Source of the DNA: an uncultured Lachnospiraceae bacterium | Lineage (GTDB): Bacteria > Bacillota > Clostridia > Lachnospirales > Lachnospiraceae | DNA: 55,041 bases | Assembly (NCBI GenBank): GCA_900544445.1 | Contig: UQVK01000018.1 | Coordinates: forward strand, 1 to 55,041 | Reading direction: 5' to 3' | In this document: piece by piece, positions 48,267-55,041 of the stretch | How positions within the stretch are numbered: position 1 is the first letter of the stretch | Layout: each line of letters begins with the position of its first letter | The notes under the pieces: model-generated | Told to the model about the DNA's origin: nothing | The model's database searches: none | Seen by the model: the letters and a program-made list of their open reading frames with translations, nothing else | Translations under genes and position numbers: made by a program

Positions 48267-49496
48267 TCACTCCTTCAGCGCCTGAAGAACCGCCTTCAGG
48301 GAAGCCGCGTCAAGCCTGTCCTTCAGATAAAACAGGAAGCGTTCCACGGAATATCCGGCAAACCGATCCCGGATCCGGTCCAGCTGCCCGGCCGTCTCAT
48401 GAAACAGGAGGGCCTTGTTCAGCTCCTCCAGTTCCTCCTCCAGAAGCGCTCCGGCATCCAGCACGGCCTGCTGTTTTTTCCGGTTGTTTTCCTCCGCCAG
48501 CCGTTCAAAATCATCCATCCCCACCACCCGGCAGCCCGGAAGGGAAGCGATCTTCCGGTCGATGTCCGCCGGAACCGCCATATCGATGAACAGGCGGGGC
48601 TTTTCCTCTCCGGAACGCTTCAGATATTTTTCTGCCTCCCCCGCCGTAAGGGTATAATGAGGACTTTCCGTGGCCGAAACAATCACGTCCGCCCGATCCA
48701 GGAAGCGGCAGCGGTCCCCGTAATCCACGATAGACAGCCTGCCGCTTTCCCGCTCTCCCAGGCCGTGGCTGCGCCGCGTGGCGTATACATGAATCCCCTC
48801 ACGTCCCAGCAGGTTCTTCAAAACGCTTCCTCCCATCTTCCCGCTGCCGCCGATGAGAAGCACCTGAAGCGCCTTCTTATCCGCATTCTCTCCTGCCCTC
48901 TTCCTTCCGGAAGGCTCTGCCTCCCCATCAGCCTCCGCGGCGCCGGAGCCGTCCGGTGAGGCTGCCGCTTTTCCGCAAAGCTTCGCAAACCGGAATATTT
49001 CCGCACAGGCAAGGGTGGCCACGGAAACCGAGGTTTTGGACAGAAGGGTTTCTGTCTTAATCTTCTTGGCACAGGCAAGAGCGCCCTGAAAGACGGCGTT
49101 CAGCTCATAACCGCACAGCCCCCTTTCCGCGGAAAACAGATAGGCCGTCCGCACCTGTCCCAGAATCTCGTCCTCCCCCACCACCATGGAATCCATCCCG
49201 CAGGCGACCCGGTACAGATGGGCGCAGGCTTTTTCCCCGGCAAAGCGCCTTGCGATCCACTTCACCTCCGTGTCCGCCATGCCGCTTTTTTCAGAAAGCA
49301 GCTCTTCCAGCCGCCCGAAGCTTCCCTCCCCCGCCGCATAGACCTCCGTCCGGTTGCAGGTGGAAAGCAGCACCGCCTCACCTGCCCTTTCCAGAAATGC
49401 CTCTCTTTCTTTTATGCCTGTTTCTCCCGCAGGAAACGCAAAGCGCTTCCGGGTTTCCTCCGGCGCGGACCGGAAGCTGATACTGATACATTCCAT
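48267..49496 (-). CDS. hemA: Glutamyl-tRNA reductase
   Basis: First committed step of the C5 tetrapyrrole route: NADPH reduction of Glu-tRNA to glutamate-1-semialdehyde. The catalytic Cys lies in LLSTCNRTEVYAAGEG. Other family blocks are VVGEDEILGQVRTAY, the NADPH site VLLIGGSGKMGGSVLKNLLG and IDMAVPADIDRKIASLPG. The 409-residue length is normal, despite a Ser/Gly/Glu-rich insert near residues 185-210. The ATG at 49496 has GGAG at 6 nt. It is the first gene of the operon, but the space upstream is taken by an IS91-like element, so its original promoter is not seen. Confidence 0.96.
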   Translation of the reverse strand: MECISISFRSAPEETRKRFAFPAGETGIKEREAFLERAGEAVLLSTCNRTEVYAAGEGSFGRLEELLSEKSGMADTEVKWIARRFAGEKACAHLYRVACGMDSMVVGEDEILGQVRTAYLFSAERGLCGYELNAVFQGALACAKKIKTETLLSKTSVSVATLACAEIFRFAKLCGKAAASPDGSGAAEADGEAEPSGRKRAGENADKKALQVLLIGGSGKMGGSVLKNLLGREGIHVYATRRSHGLGERESGRLSIVDYGDRCRFLDRADVIVSATESPHYTLTAGEAEKYLKRSGEEKPRLFIDMAVPADIDRKIASLPGCRVVGMDDFERLAEENNRKKQQAVLDAGALLEEELEELNKALLFHETAGQLDRIRDRFAGYSVERFLFYLKDRLDAASLKAVLQALKE

Positions 49497-49621
49497 GATA
49501 ATCTCCATTCCGCCTTCTTATGTTTTCATGAAAAAGTGTCTTCGACACTTCAACCCCCTGGCCCCCAATCATGGGGGAATCAGGGGTTTCTTTTTGTGTC
49601 GTTTTCCTGCATAATGGTCTT

Positions 49622-50771
49622 ATGAATATCCTTCAGCAAATTTTTACTGACCATTATGATGAAATTATATATACTCTCCACCCCAGGGATACGGAAGTGG
49701 AAAATATCGATAAGATGATTAACTGTGGCGATCCTTCCTTTGGCGGCGCCATGTAAGGCTGCCCACGCTGCGGCAGGCTTAAGTTCGTCCCTTTCCGCTG
49801 CCACAGCCGTTTCTGCCCCTCCTGTGGCAACAAGTACACCATGGAACGCACTACCTCCATGGCCTTTAAGCTCGTCGATGTCTCCCACCGGCATTGTGTC
49901 TTTACCATTGATTCCCGGCTCCGCCAGTTTTTCCTCCATGACCGTTCTCTTCTCGACTGCCTCTTTCATGCCGTAAACAGCGTTGTTTCACGCCTGTTTT
50001 TTAAGCAGAATAAATCCATGAACTTCTCTCCAGGCTTTATCATGGTCCTCCATACCTTTGGCAGGGATCTGAAATGGAACCCTCACATCCACTGCCTCAT
50101 TTCCGAAGGCGGCTACAGCGACAATGGTTTCTGGCGCAGCATAAGTCATTTCAATTATACTTATCTCCGTAGCGCTTTCCGTACTGCCCTTCTTAATGAA
50201 ATGCAGGCTAAGCTCGGACCATCTTTTAAAAAGGTAAAGGCCCTCTGCTACCAGGAGCACAAAGATGGTTTCTACGTTTATGCAGAAACCCAATACCTGT
50301 GACCCTAAATCGGTCATCAAATATATTGCCCGCTATCCTGGACGGCCTGTCATTGCCACTTCACGCATCGATAAATATGACGGTGACTTTGTCACTTTCC
50401 ATTACAACCGGCATGAGGATAACAAATATGTCCAGGAAACCATCCCGGTCATGGAGTTCATAAAGCGGCTGATCCGGCACATCCCGGAAAAGCATTACAA
50501 AATGATCCGATACGGCGGCCTTTATGCCCGCCACCGCGAGAATGACAAAAAACTCCGGCGCGCTGTTTCCCGTCAAAAGCATCATCTTTACAGGAGCTTT
50601 AACCAGTGGCGTACCGCCATCCTTTCTTCCTTTGGCTATGATCCACTCAAATGTGAATGTGGCGCAACCATGCTGTTTTTAGAACTTTATTTCAATCACA
50701 AACGTGTCTCTCTGGAAGAAATGTACGAGGAAATCATGTCCCGTTCCCGTGGAAGAAGGTCATCCGCATAG
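49622..50771 (+). pseudogene. IS91-family transposase, interrupted
   Basis: The coding sequence runs from ATG 49622 (MNILQQIFTDHYDEIIYTLH). An in-frame TAA at 49754-49756 breaks it just before a zinc-ribbon segment (GCPRCGRLKFVPFRCHSRFC, PSCGNKYTMERTTS). The body continues with PGFIMVLHTFGRDLKWNPHI and HCL, containing the HUH-type pair, and then shifts frame near 50290. The last part (DPKSVIKYIARYPGRPVIAT, LYARHRENDKKL) keeps the Y1-type C-terminal half to 50771. With a stop and a frameshift it cannot make active transposase. IS91 enzymes move by rolling-circle replication. Confidence 0.85.
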
Positions 50772-50823
50772 CTTCCTTAAATCCCATCCTTATGGTATAC
50801 TCCCTGCAAAGGAAGCTGTTCGT

Positions 50824-51000
50824 ATGAAAACAGATATCGAGAGACTACGCAAAAAATATATGGAAAATCCACCAGAAGGAATGATGTCCGGGGACATTCG
50901 CCACATGAGCGGGGACGACCTGCTGGACATGGATTATTTCCTGAATGAGGATGATGAGTTTGACGATGAATTTGGTGAAGAAGGTTTCTATATCTTCTAA
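50824..51000 (+). CDS. Small acidic protein linked to the IS91-like element
   Basis: 58 residues, MKTDIERLRKKYMENPPEGM followed by a highly acidic C-terminal half (DDLLDMDYFLNEDDEFDDEF). An AAAGGAAG SD lies 8 nt upstream and a TATACT -10-like box (50794-50799) further up. The acidic half suggests a nucleic-acid mimic or partner protein. It looks like a passenger gene of the element, but its function is unknown. Confidence 0.55.
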   Translation: MKTDIERLRKKYMENPPEGMMSGDIRHMSGDDLLDMDYFLNEDDEFDDEFGEEGFYIF

Positions 51001-51097
51001 CCTGCATCGTTTTGTTGTCATCTTCAAACACATATTTATCTTTCGTACGTTCGATAGATATGTGTTTCATTTATGCTCCCTCCAAAAGCGGAATTTG

Positions 51098-52998
51098 GTA
51101 AGTAGGTAAGCCCCTTACGGGACTTACCCCTCTCAGAACCGGACGTGCGGCTTTCCCGCATCCGGCTCCCTGTAAAGCTAATCCATCTACAGCTATCCGT
51201 ATATACTGACATATATTCGCGGCTGCGCTAATGGGAATTGCTTCAGCAGCCCCTTATATCCTTCTTTCGTATAACTTCTGCGCTGGCTTCTTCTGTTCAG
51301 CCAGTAAAACAGTCTAGACCGTACTACTTTGTAGAATGAGTTTAGGCTTCGCGAATTGTCAGTAATCCCATAGTAATGATAGTAACCAACCAGAATCTCA
51401 TTCAGCTTCTTCACAATTCGTTTGATGTGCTGAAACCTCATGTCCTTTATCATGGCATTTATTTTCCCTGCTTTTCTTCGCAAGCTTCTTCTTGCTGGTT
51501 TTCCTCTTCACTCTGAACTTTCCTGTCCTGCCATGCGAACAGTAATGCGTGAATCCGAGGAACGTAAAGGTTTCCGACTTTCTCTCTCCGCGCGCTTCCC
51601 GGTTTCTTTCCGCGTAACGCCCAAATTCTATCAGACGGGTCTTATTCTCCTCCAATTCCAGTCCAAAGTGCTTCATTCTGCATTTCAGATGCTCATAGAA
51701 CATTTCCGCGTCTGATTTATACTGGAAGCATCCCACAAAATCATCCGCATATACCACCAGCCCTGCATATCCTTTCATAAGCGGCCGTATCTTCTCCTTG
51801 AACCACCATACCAGCACGTAGTGCATGTAGATGTTTGCTATGATTGGAGAGCAGACTGAGCCTTGCCCCGATCCTTCCCCGGTTTCCTCATACTGGTAAT
51901 CTTTCATAATCCCTGCTTTCAGCATCCGCCGTATTAACCGGATTATATTCGGATCTTTTATCCGTGATTCTATGAACTTCACTATCCATTCATGGTTCAG
52001 ATGGTCGAAGAATCCTTTGATGTCTGCATCCAATACCCAGTTTGTCTTTTCCTTTTCCAGCATTCCGTTCAATTTCCTGAGTGCCATGTGGCAGCTCCTT
52101 CCCGGACGGAATCCCATCATTTCTTCATAGAAATGTGGCTCAAACACTGCTTCCAGTACCCTTCTCAGTGCTTCCTGTACCAGTTTATCCTCGTAGCAGT
52201 AAATACTGAGCGGACGGCTTTTTCCGTCCCCTTTGGGTATCTCGACTCTTCTTGCCGGCTTTGGCTTGTATGCTTTCTGCTTTAGCCTTCTGACCAGGTC
52301 ATTTAGGTTTTCTTCCAGGTCCGCTCCGTATTCCTCTTTGGTAATTCCGTCGATTCCAACAGCCTTGCCCCCATCCATATCCCGGTGACATTCTTTTAAT
52401 AATTCCCTGTTTATCAGATGTCCCACTGATGTAAATACCATTCCTGGATTTTCGCTTGATAGCTGTGATATTCTCGCCAATTTCGTTTCCATAGTTTCTC
52501 CTGCCTCTGCGTACAGACTATGTTTCCTCTTTGATATGACTTTACATGGCCGACCTGCGAGGACAGGTCTTTCTCGACTTCCACAGCATTTCCTCCGTGT
52601 ACTATTCGGCCATCCGACTTCTGCTGGCCTTTTACGGTTCTTCCTTTTACGGTTGTTCCGTATACCAGATGTACGCAACTCATCTGGAGCCAGACAGACC
52701 TCCCCAGTTGACTTGAAATCCTTGACTGCACGACCAACCTCAAAACTCCGGGGAAGCGGAGGTAATCTCGCTCTTATCGATTACCTCCGTATTGCTTTCG
52801 GTGTATAGGAGCACTTCTGCCTTCCCGATTTCATTTTAATATCGAAGCTATATACAGTTATGCCTTGCAGTCTCGCTGTCTACGCTTAGCAGTCAACATC
52901 TCTGTTATCCACCCAAGACTCGCTTTGTGCGGTATAGCTTGTACCTTAACACAGTGGGACTTTCACCCACCGAATTTCAAACCCTTTGCTGGGCGCAC
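51098..52998 (-). mobile_element. Group II intron
   Basis: The 5' end is GTGCGCCCAGC at 52998, followed by the typical AAAGTCCC-type region. The 3' end is recognised by domain V (51168-51135: GAGCCGGATGCGGGAAAGCC, then GCACGTCCGGTTC) and domain VI with its bulged A near 51106. It encodes a reverse transcriptase. The 5' exon ends in a terminator hairpin with a T-run (53048-53009), an insertion site favoured by some bacterial intron classes. The 3' boundary is good to a few bases. Confidence 0.85.
51193..52492 (-). pseudogene. Group II intron reverse transcriptase/maturase, frameshifted
   Basis: LtrA-type protein from ATG 52492 (AGGAG upstream). The reverse transcriptase fingers-palm shows GIDGITKEEYGADLEENLND, RPLSIYCYEDKLVQEALRRV and MGFRPGRSCHMALRKLN, and the active site AGLVVYADDFVG is intact. 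The frame ends early at 51398, while the rest of the maturase domain (INAMIKDMRFQHIKRIVKKL, YYHYYGITDN) continues in another frame from about 51480 to 51193. One extra A in GGGAAAATAAAT near 51470 explains it. There is no HNH endonuclease domain. Unless this is a sequencing error, the maturase is disabled. Confidence 0.85.
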
Positions 52999-53016
52999 CC
53001 TATAAAGTAAAAAAGT

Positions 53017-53157
53017 GTGCGCCCTGATGCGGTACGCATCATGCGCACCACTCGCGCCGAGCGCGGTTGCCTTCAGGCAACATCTACCTTGCGCGCGAGT
53101 GCGCATCCACCGGAGGTTTTTATACGATAGGAAATGAAATTTCCTATCGTATAAAAA
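53017..53157. repeat. Cluster of nested palindromes before the intron
   Basis: Three elements in 140 bp: GTGCGC/GCGCAC with inner GATGC/GCATC (53017-53048); a long imperfect stem of ACTCGCGC/GCGCGAGT (53050-53057, 53093-53100) around GTTGCC/GGCAAC (53066-53081); and a perfect 19-bp pair with a 3-nt loop (53117-53135, 53139-53157; core TACGATAGGAAAT). Confidence 0.65.
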
Positions 53158-53182
53158 AGCCGGAGCAGGTATCACCTGCCCC
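53153..53182 (-). terminator. Terminator of the EFR1 ferrodoxin gene
   Basis: Minus-strand stem GGGGCAGGT/ACCTGCTCC (53182-53174, 53170-53162) followed by GGC and TTTTTT (53158-53153). It lies about 50 nt after the stop codon. Confidence 0.85.
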
Positions 53183-53230
53183 TGTGTTTTGATTCTAACA
53201 TACCGGGAAAGGCATTTCCACCCAAAACGC

Positions 53231-53986
53231 TCATTTCTCCGATTCCGGAAACGTATACCGGGGAAGCCCCCTGCTGTGTTTTCCATATTCGATCGCTTCC
53301 GCCGGGCAGCGGCAGATACAGGCCATACAATGGGTGCACTTCTTTCCCCAGACCGGTCTGCCGCTTTCCAGCCGGACGTTCTGTGTCGGGCAGACCCGCT
53401 CACACTTTCCGCAGGAAATGCAGGCATCCGCCGCATAAAATTTCTTTGCGTGGACACACACCGGATAAAACAGGTCGTTTACAATCCCGCTGATCAGTCT
53501 GTCCGTAATCGTGATATCCGGTTCCGCAAATTCCTTGCCGCTTCGGATCACGGCCGCCGCCTGCGTGATCCTCTTCTCTGCCTTTTCAATGATTTTGCGC
53601 GCCGCTTCCCTTGTGGGCGTGGCAAACATGGCGATATAGTTTTCCGGCATAACGACCGCCAAACAGCCCCGATAACACATTCCTTTCTGTGCGCACAGAG
53701 TCTGGAGATATTTCCCCGCATTTCCGATGTTTTCCCCGCAGGTCATCACGAAATAGATATCTCGGCTTCCCGCCAGCTCCGTCCGCTTCAGCCATTCCTC
53801 CAAAATGCGCGGGATTCTCCACGCATAGGTGGGCGTAACCACCACCCAGGGACGGCTGGATGCGATCCGGCTGTAATCCTTATTTTTCAGCCGTTCGAAC
53901 AGGTTCAGGACCTCATCTGCCGTCTCCTGTCCGATCCTTTTCGCTGCATGTTCGCTGTTTCCTGTTCCTGAAAAATACAGAATCAT
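53231..53986 (-). CDS. EFR1-family ferrodoxin (flavodoxin plus 2[4Fe-4S])
   Basis: Electron-transfer protein of 251 residues joining a flavodoxin-like half (start ILYFSGTGNSEHAAKRIGQE, the FMN phosphate loop) to a C-terminal ferredoxin. The two Cys sets are CISCGKCERVCP and CTHCMACICRCP, giving two [4Fe-4S] clusters. EFR1 proteins are common in Lachnospiraceae and probably link reduced flavin to an iron-sulfur acceptor. Their partner is unknown. The ATG at 53986 is followed directly by the FMN motif. No other redox gene adjoins, since the next gene is an unrelated nucleotidyltransferase. Confidence 0.92.
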   Translation of the reverse strand: MILYFSGTGNSEHAAKRIGQETADEVLNLFERLKNKDYSRIASSRPWVVVTPTYAWRIPRILEEWLKRTELAGSRDIYFVMTCGENIGNAGKYLQTLCAQKGMCYRGCLAVVMPENYIAMFATPTREAARKIIEKAEKRITQAAAVIRSGKEFAEPDITITDRLISGIVNDLFYPVCVHAKKFYAADACISCGKCERVCPTQNVRLESGRPVWGKKCTHCMACICRCPAEAIEYGKHSRGLPRYTFPESEK

Positions 53987-54015
53987 GATGAAGGTTCCTC
54001 CGTCAGTCTTTTGTT

Positions 54016-54522
54016 TCAGGCATCTTCATACATTCCACCAAATACCATGCCATTCATTTTTCTGTATGAATTTTCATGCAGCATGGCCTCCTGATGATAC
54101 TTCTGATTTGTATATTTTTTATAATAATAGTCCCTCATTAATTTCAAATCATTTCGGTATTTTTCCACATCCATTGCGCACACTCTTGTCCATAAAAGTC
54201 TGTCGATTGATATTACCAAAAATAACCCCTCATCAACAGCATCCTTTTTGAAAAAATCATAATCGAGATGAGCAATACTTCTCCAAATCTCAAATTCATT
54301 AATCGTTACGCCCAAATCGCCGTATAAATCTTTTCGCTTTTCGGGATATTCTTCTGCTAGCTTCTGATAGTCTTTATCTGTGATAACAAAGTCAATATCT
54401 TTTCCCGATTTTCTTATATCATAATATTCCATAGCCCGGCCGCCTATCAAAATCGGTTTCGACGAGAAGTGTAAATTACTTTGTAATATGGCTTCTTTAA
54501 CTTTCAAAACAATCTTGCTCAT
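54016..54522 (-). CDS. Nucleotidyltransferase-fold protein (MNT/MenA-like), orphan
   Basis: A 168-residue protein with the polymerase-beta-like motif: Gly-Gly in ILIGGRAMEYYDIRKSGKDI and the metal pair in DIDFVITD. The fold is used by aminoglycoside nucleotidyltransferases and by AbiEii/MenA-type toxins, which modify tRNA ends. AT-rich composition and lysine-rich sequence (YYYKKYTNQKYHQEAML) differ from the neighbours and suggest transfer. There is no obvious antitoxin gene next to it within the window. The start ATG at 54522 has an AAGGAGAAAA SD. Confidence 0.75.
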   Translation of the reverse strand: MSKIVLKVKEAILQSNLHFSSKPILIGGRAMEYYDIRKSGKDIDFVITDKDYQKLAEEYPEKRKDLYGDLGVTINEFEIWRSIAHLDYDFFKKDAVDEGLFLVISIDRLLWTRVCAMDVEKYRNDLKLMRDYYYKKYTNQKYHQEAMLHENSYRKMNGMVFGGMYEDA

Positions 54523-55041
54523 ACATTTTCTCCTTAAACAAATTCACATTCCGGCAGATTCATTTTGCACCTGTATCCTTCACCTGAAAACAAAAAATCA
54601 CAGCCAGAATCCGGCGAAAAAGAATGAATAGAAAGGTCTTGCCAAATTGATTTTACTCAACTCAGTCAGACCTTTTCATTTCAGTTGAATTTTCGTTGCC
54701 CCAACATTTATATGGGATTACATTTCTTTTTTATTCAAATTCGAAAATTAAAATTTAGTACCAAACTTTTTTGTATGGGTGTTGTTATACATTTTGATTT
54801 CATTAAATACCAGTTATCCAAATAATATGAATTATCTGAACTGCTGTTATCATATTGTTATCAGGGAAATGTTATCATCTTCTAATCCTTGAGATCCTTT
54901 CCATTCCCTTCTAAACAAATACTTATCTTTACTCTGAAACAATACTTTCCGGGCAGCCAAAAAAGCGCAGACTACCCCCCTCATATTTTTTCAGGCGTTT
55001 TATCTGGCTCAGCCGAAAGGCTTATGCGGCAACTACAGGCA
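54523..55041. other. AT-rich stretch without a recognised gene
   Basis: I see no convincing coding frame. An inverted pair AAAGGTCT/AGACCTTT (about 54630-54638, 54669-54677) might be a terminator of something to the right or a relic. A short frame on the minus strand near 54840-54990 has no SD. Confidence 0.5.

Larger units (their letters stand above)
49525..51000 (+). mobile_element. IS91-like insertion element, decayed
   Basis: Bounds are approximate. It covers an AAGTGTC/GACACTT hairpin (49534-49550), a CCCC-rich hairpin (49553-49582), the Y1-type transposase remnant, an AGCTTCCTT/AAGGAAGCT pair (50768-50776, 50811-50819) and a small acidic ORF. IS91 elements lack terminal inverted repeats, so the ends cannot be fixed from one copy. 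The left part sits about 25 bp upstream of hemA. Confidence 0.55.

Noticed and set aside
49497..49620. Cobalamin or other riboswitch upstream of hemA
   Set aside because: The sequence is IS-derived and lacks a B12-box; only simple hairpins are present.
54780..54990. 44-residue frame on the minus strand near the right edge (ending GLEDDNISLITI)
   Set aside because: No SD, strongly AT-rich surroundings, and no family resemblance.

Overview
The window looks like chromosome of an anaerobic Clostridia, most likely the Lachnospiraceae. The reasons are a MarR-controlled pair of heterodimeric ABC exporters, a standalone RelQ-type alarmone synthetase, a DnaE-type polymerase, an archaeal-type AspRS, a high-molecular-weight rubredoxin, an EFR1 ferrodoxin, a superoxide-reductase-like protein and a C5-route tetrapyrrole operon, all with strong Gram-positive Shine-Dalgarno (SD) sites and TTGACA/TATAAT promoters. 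Composition is moderately GC-rich, apart from AT-rich stretches at about 2.7-3.1 kb, 30.1-30.5 kb and 54-55 kb. No tRNA, rRNA or CRISPR array was seen.

Layout. 0-4.3 kb: a carbohydrate-type ABC importer (two permeases and a broken solute-binding lipoprotein) behind a GntR/LacI-hybrid regulator. 4.3-8.9 kb: cupin, SleB-like wall hydrolase, proC, an rRNA methyltransferase and pfkA. 9-13.3 kb: MarR regulator and two ABC exporter half-transporters. 13.4-19.2 kb: a type I toxin-antitoxin locus, dnaE, a DUF89 protein, then a repeat-rich stretch with a decayed second toxin locus. 19.4-26.7 kb: metK under a SAM-I riboswitch, murA, an M23 peptidase, a flavin reductase, a coiled-coil membrane protein and relQ. 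26.9-31.1 kb: a small conserved protein, hemolysin III, an MFS exporter, a third type I toxin locus and a frameshifted lipoprotein. 31.1-40.2 kb: galE with a sugar nucleotidyltransferase, Hrb rubredoxin, an SDR, a lipoprotein, an acyltransferase, an MBL hydrolase, and aspS behind an unusual leader. 40.2-49.5 kb: HAD phosphatase, CPBP protease, superoxide-reductase-like protein, and the operon hemA-sirC-hemC-cobA/hemD-hemB-hemL, which makes uroporphyrinogen III and precorrin-2 from Glu-tRNA. 49.5-53.2 kb: a mobile-element cluster (decayed IS91-like element and a group II intron with a frameshifted reverse transcriptase). 53.2-55 kb: EFR1 ferrodoxin and an orphan nucleotidyltransferase.

The most unusual signals are regulatory RNA and repeats rather than proteins. 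The aspS leader has a consensus promoter, a 20-codon peptide with three consecutive Asp codons, hairpins, an intrinsic terminator and a second Asp-containing ORF overlapping the aspS start. This has the layout of ribosome-mediated attenuation, which would be unusual for an aminoacyl-tRNA synthetase in this group. Two copies of a structured intergenic element of about 170 bp (18.36-18.54 kb and 35.48-35.65 kb) keep their stems through compensatory changes. Small GCCGC/GCGGC hairpins sit just upstream of the SD of at least six unrelated genes. Three copies of a membrane-toxin/antisense-RNA module are present, one reduced to an orphan antitoxin.
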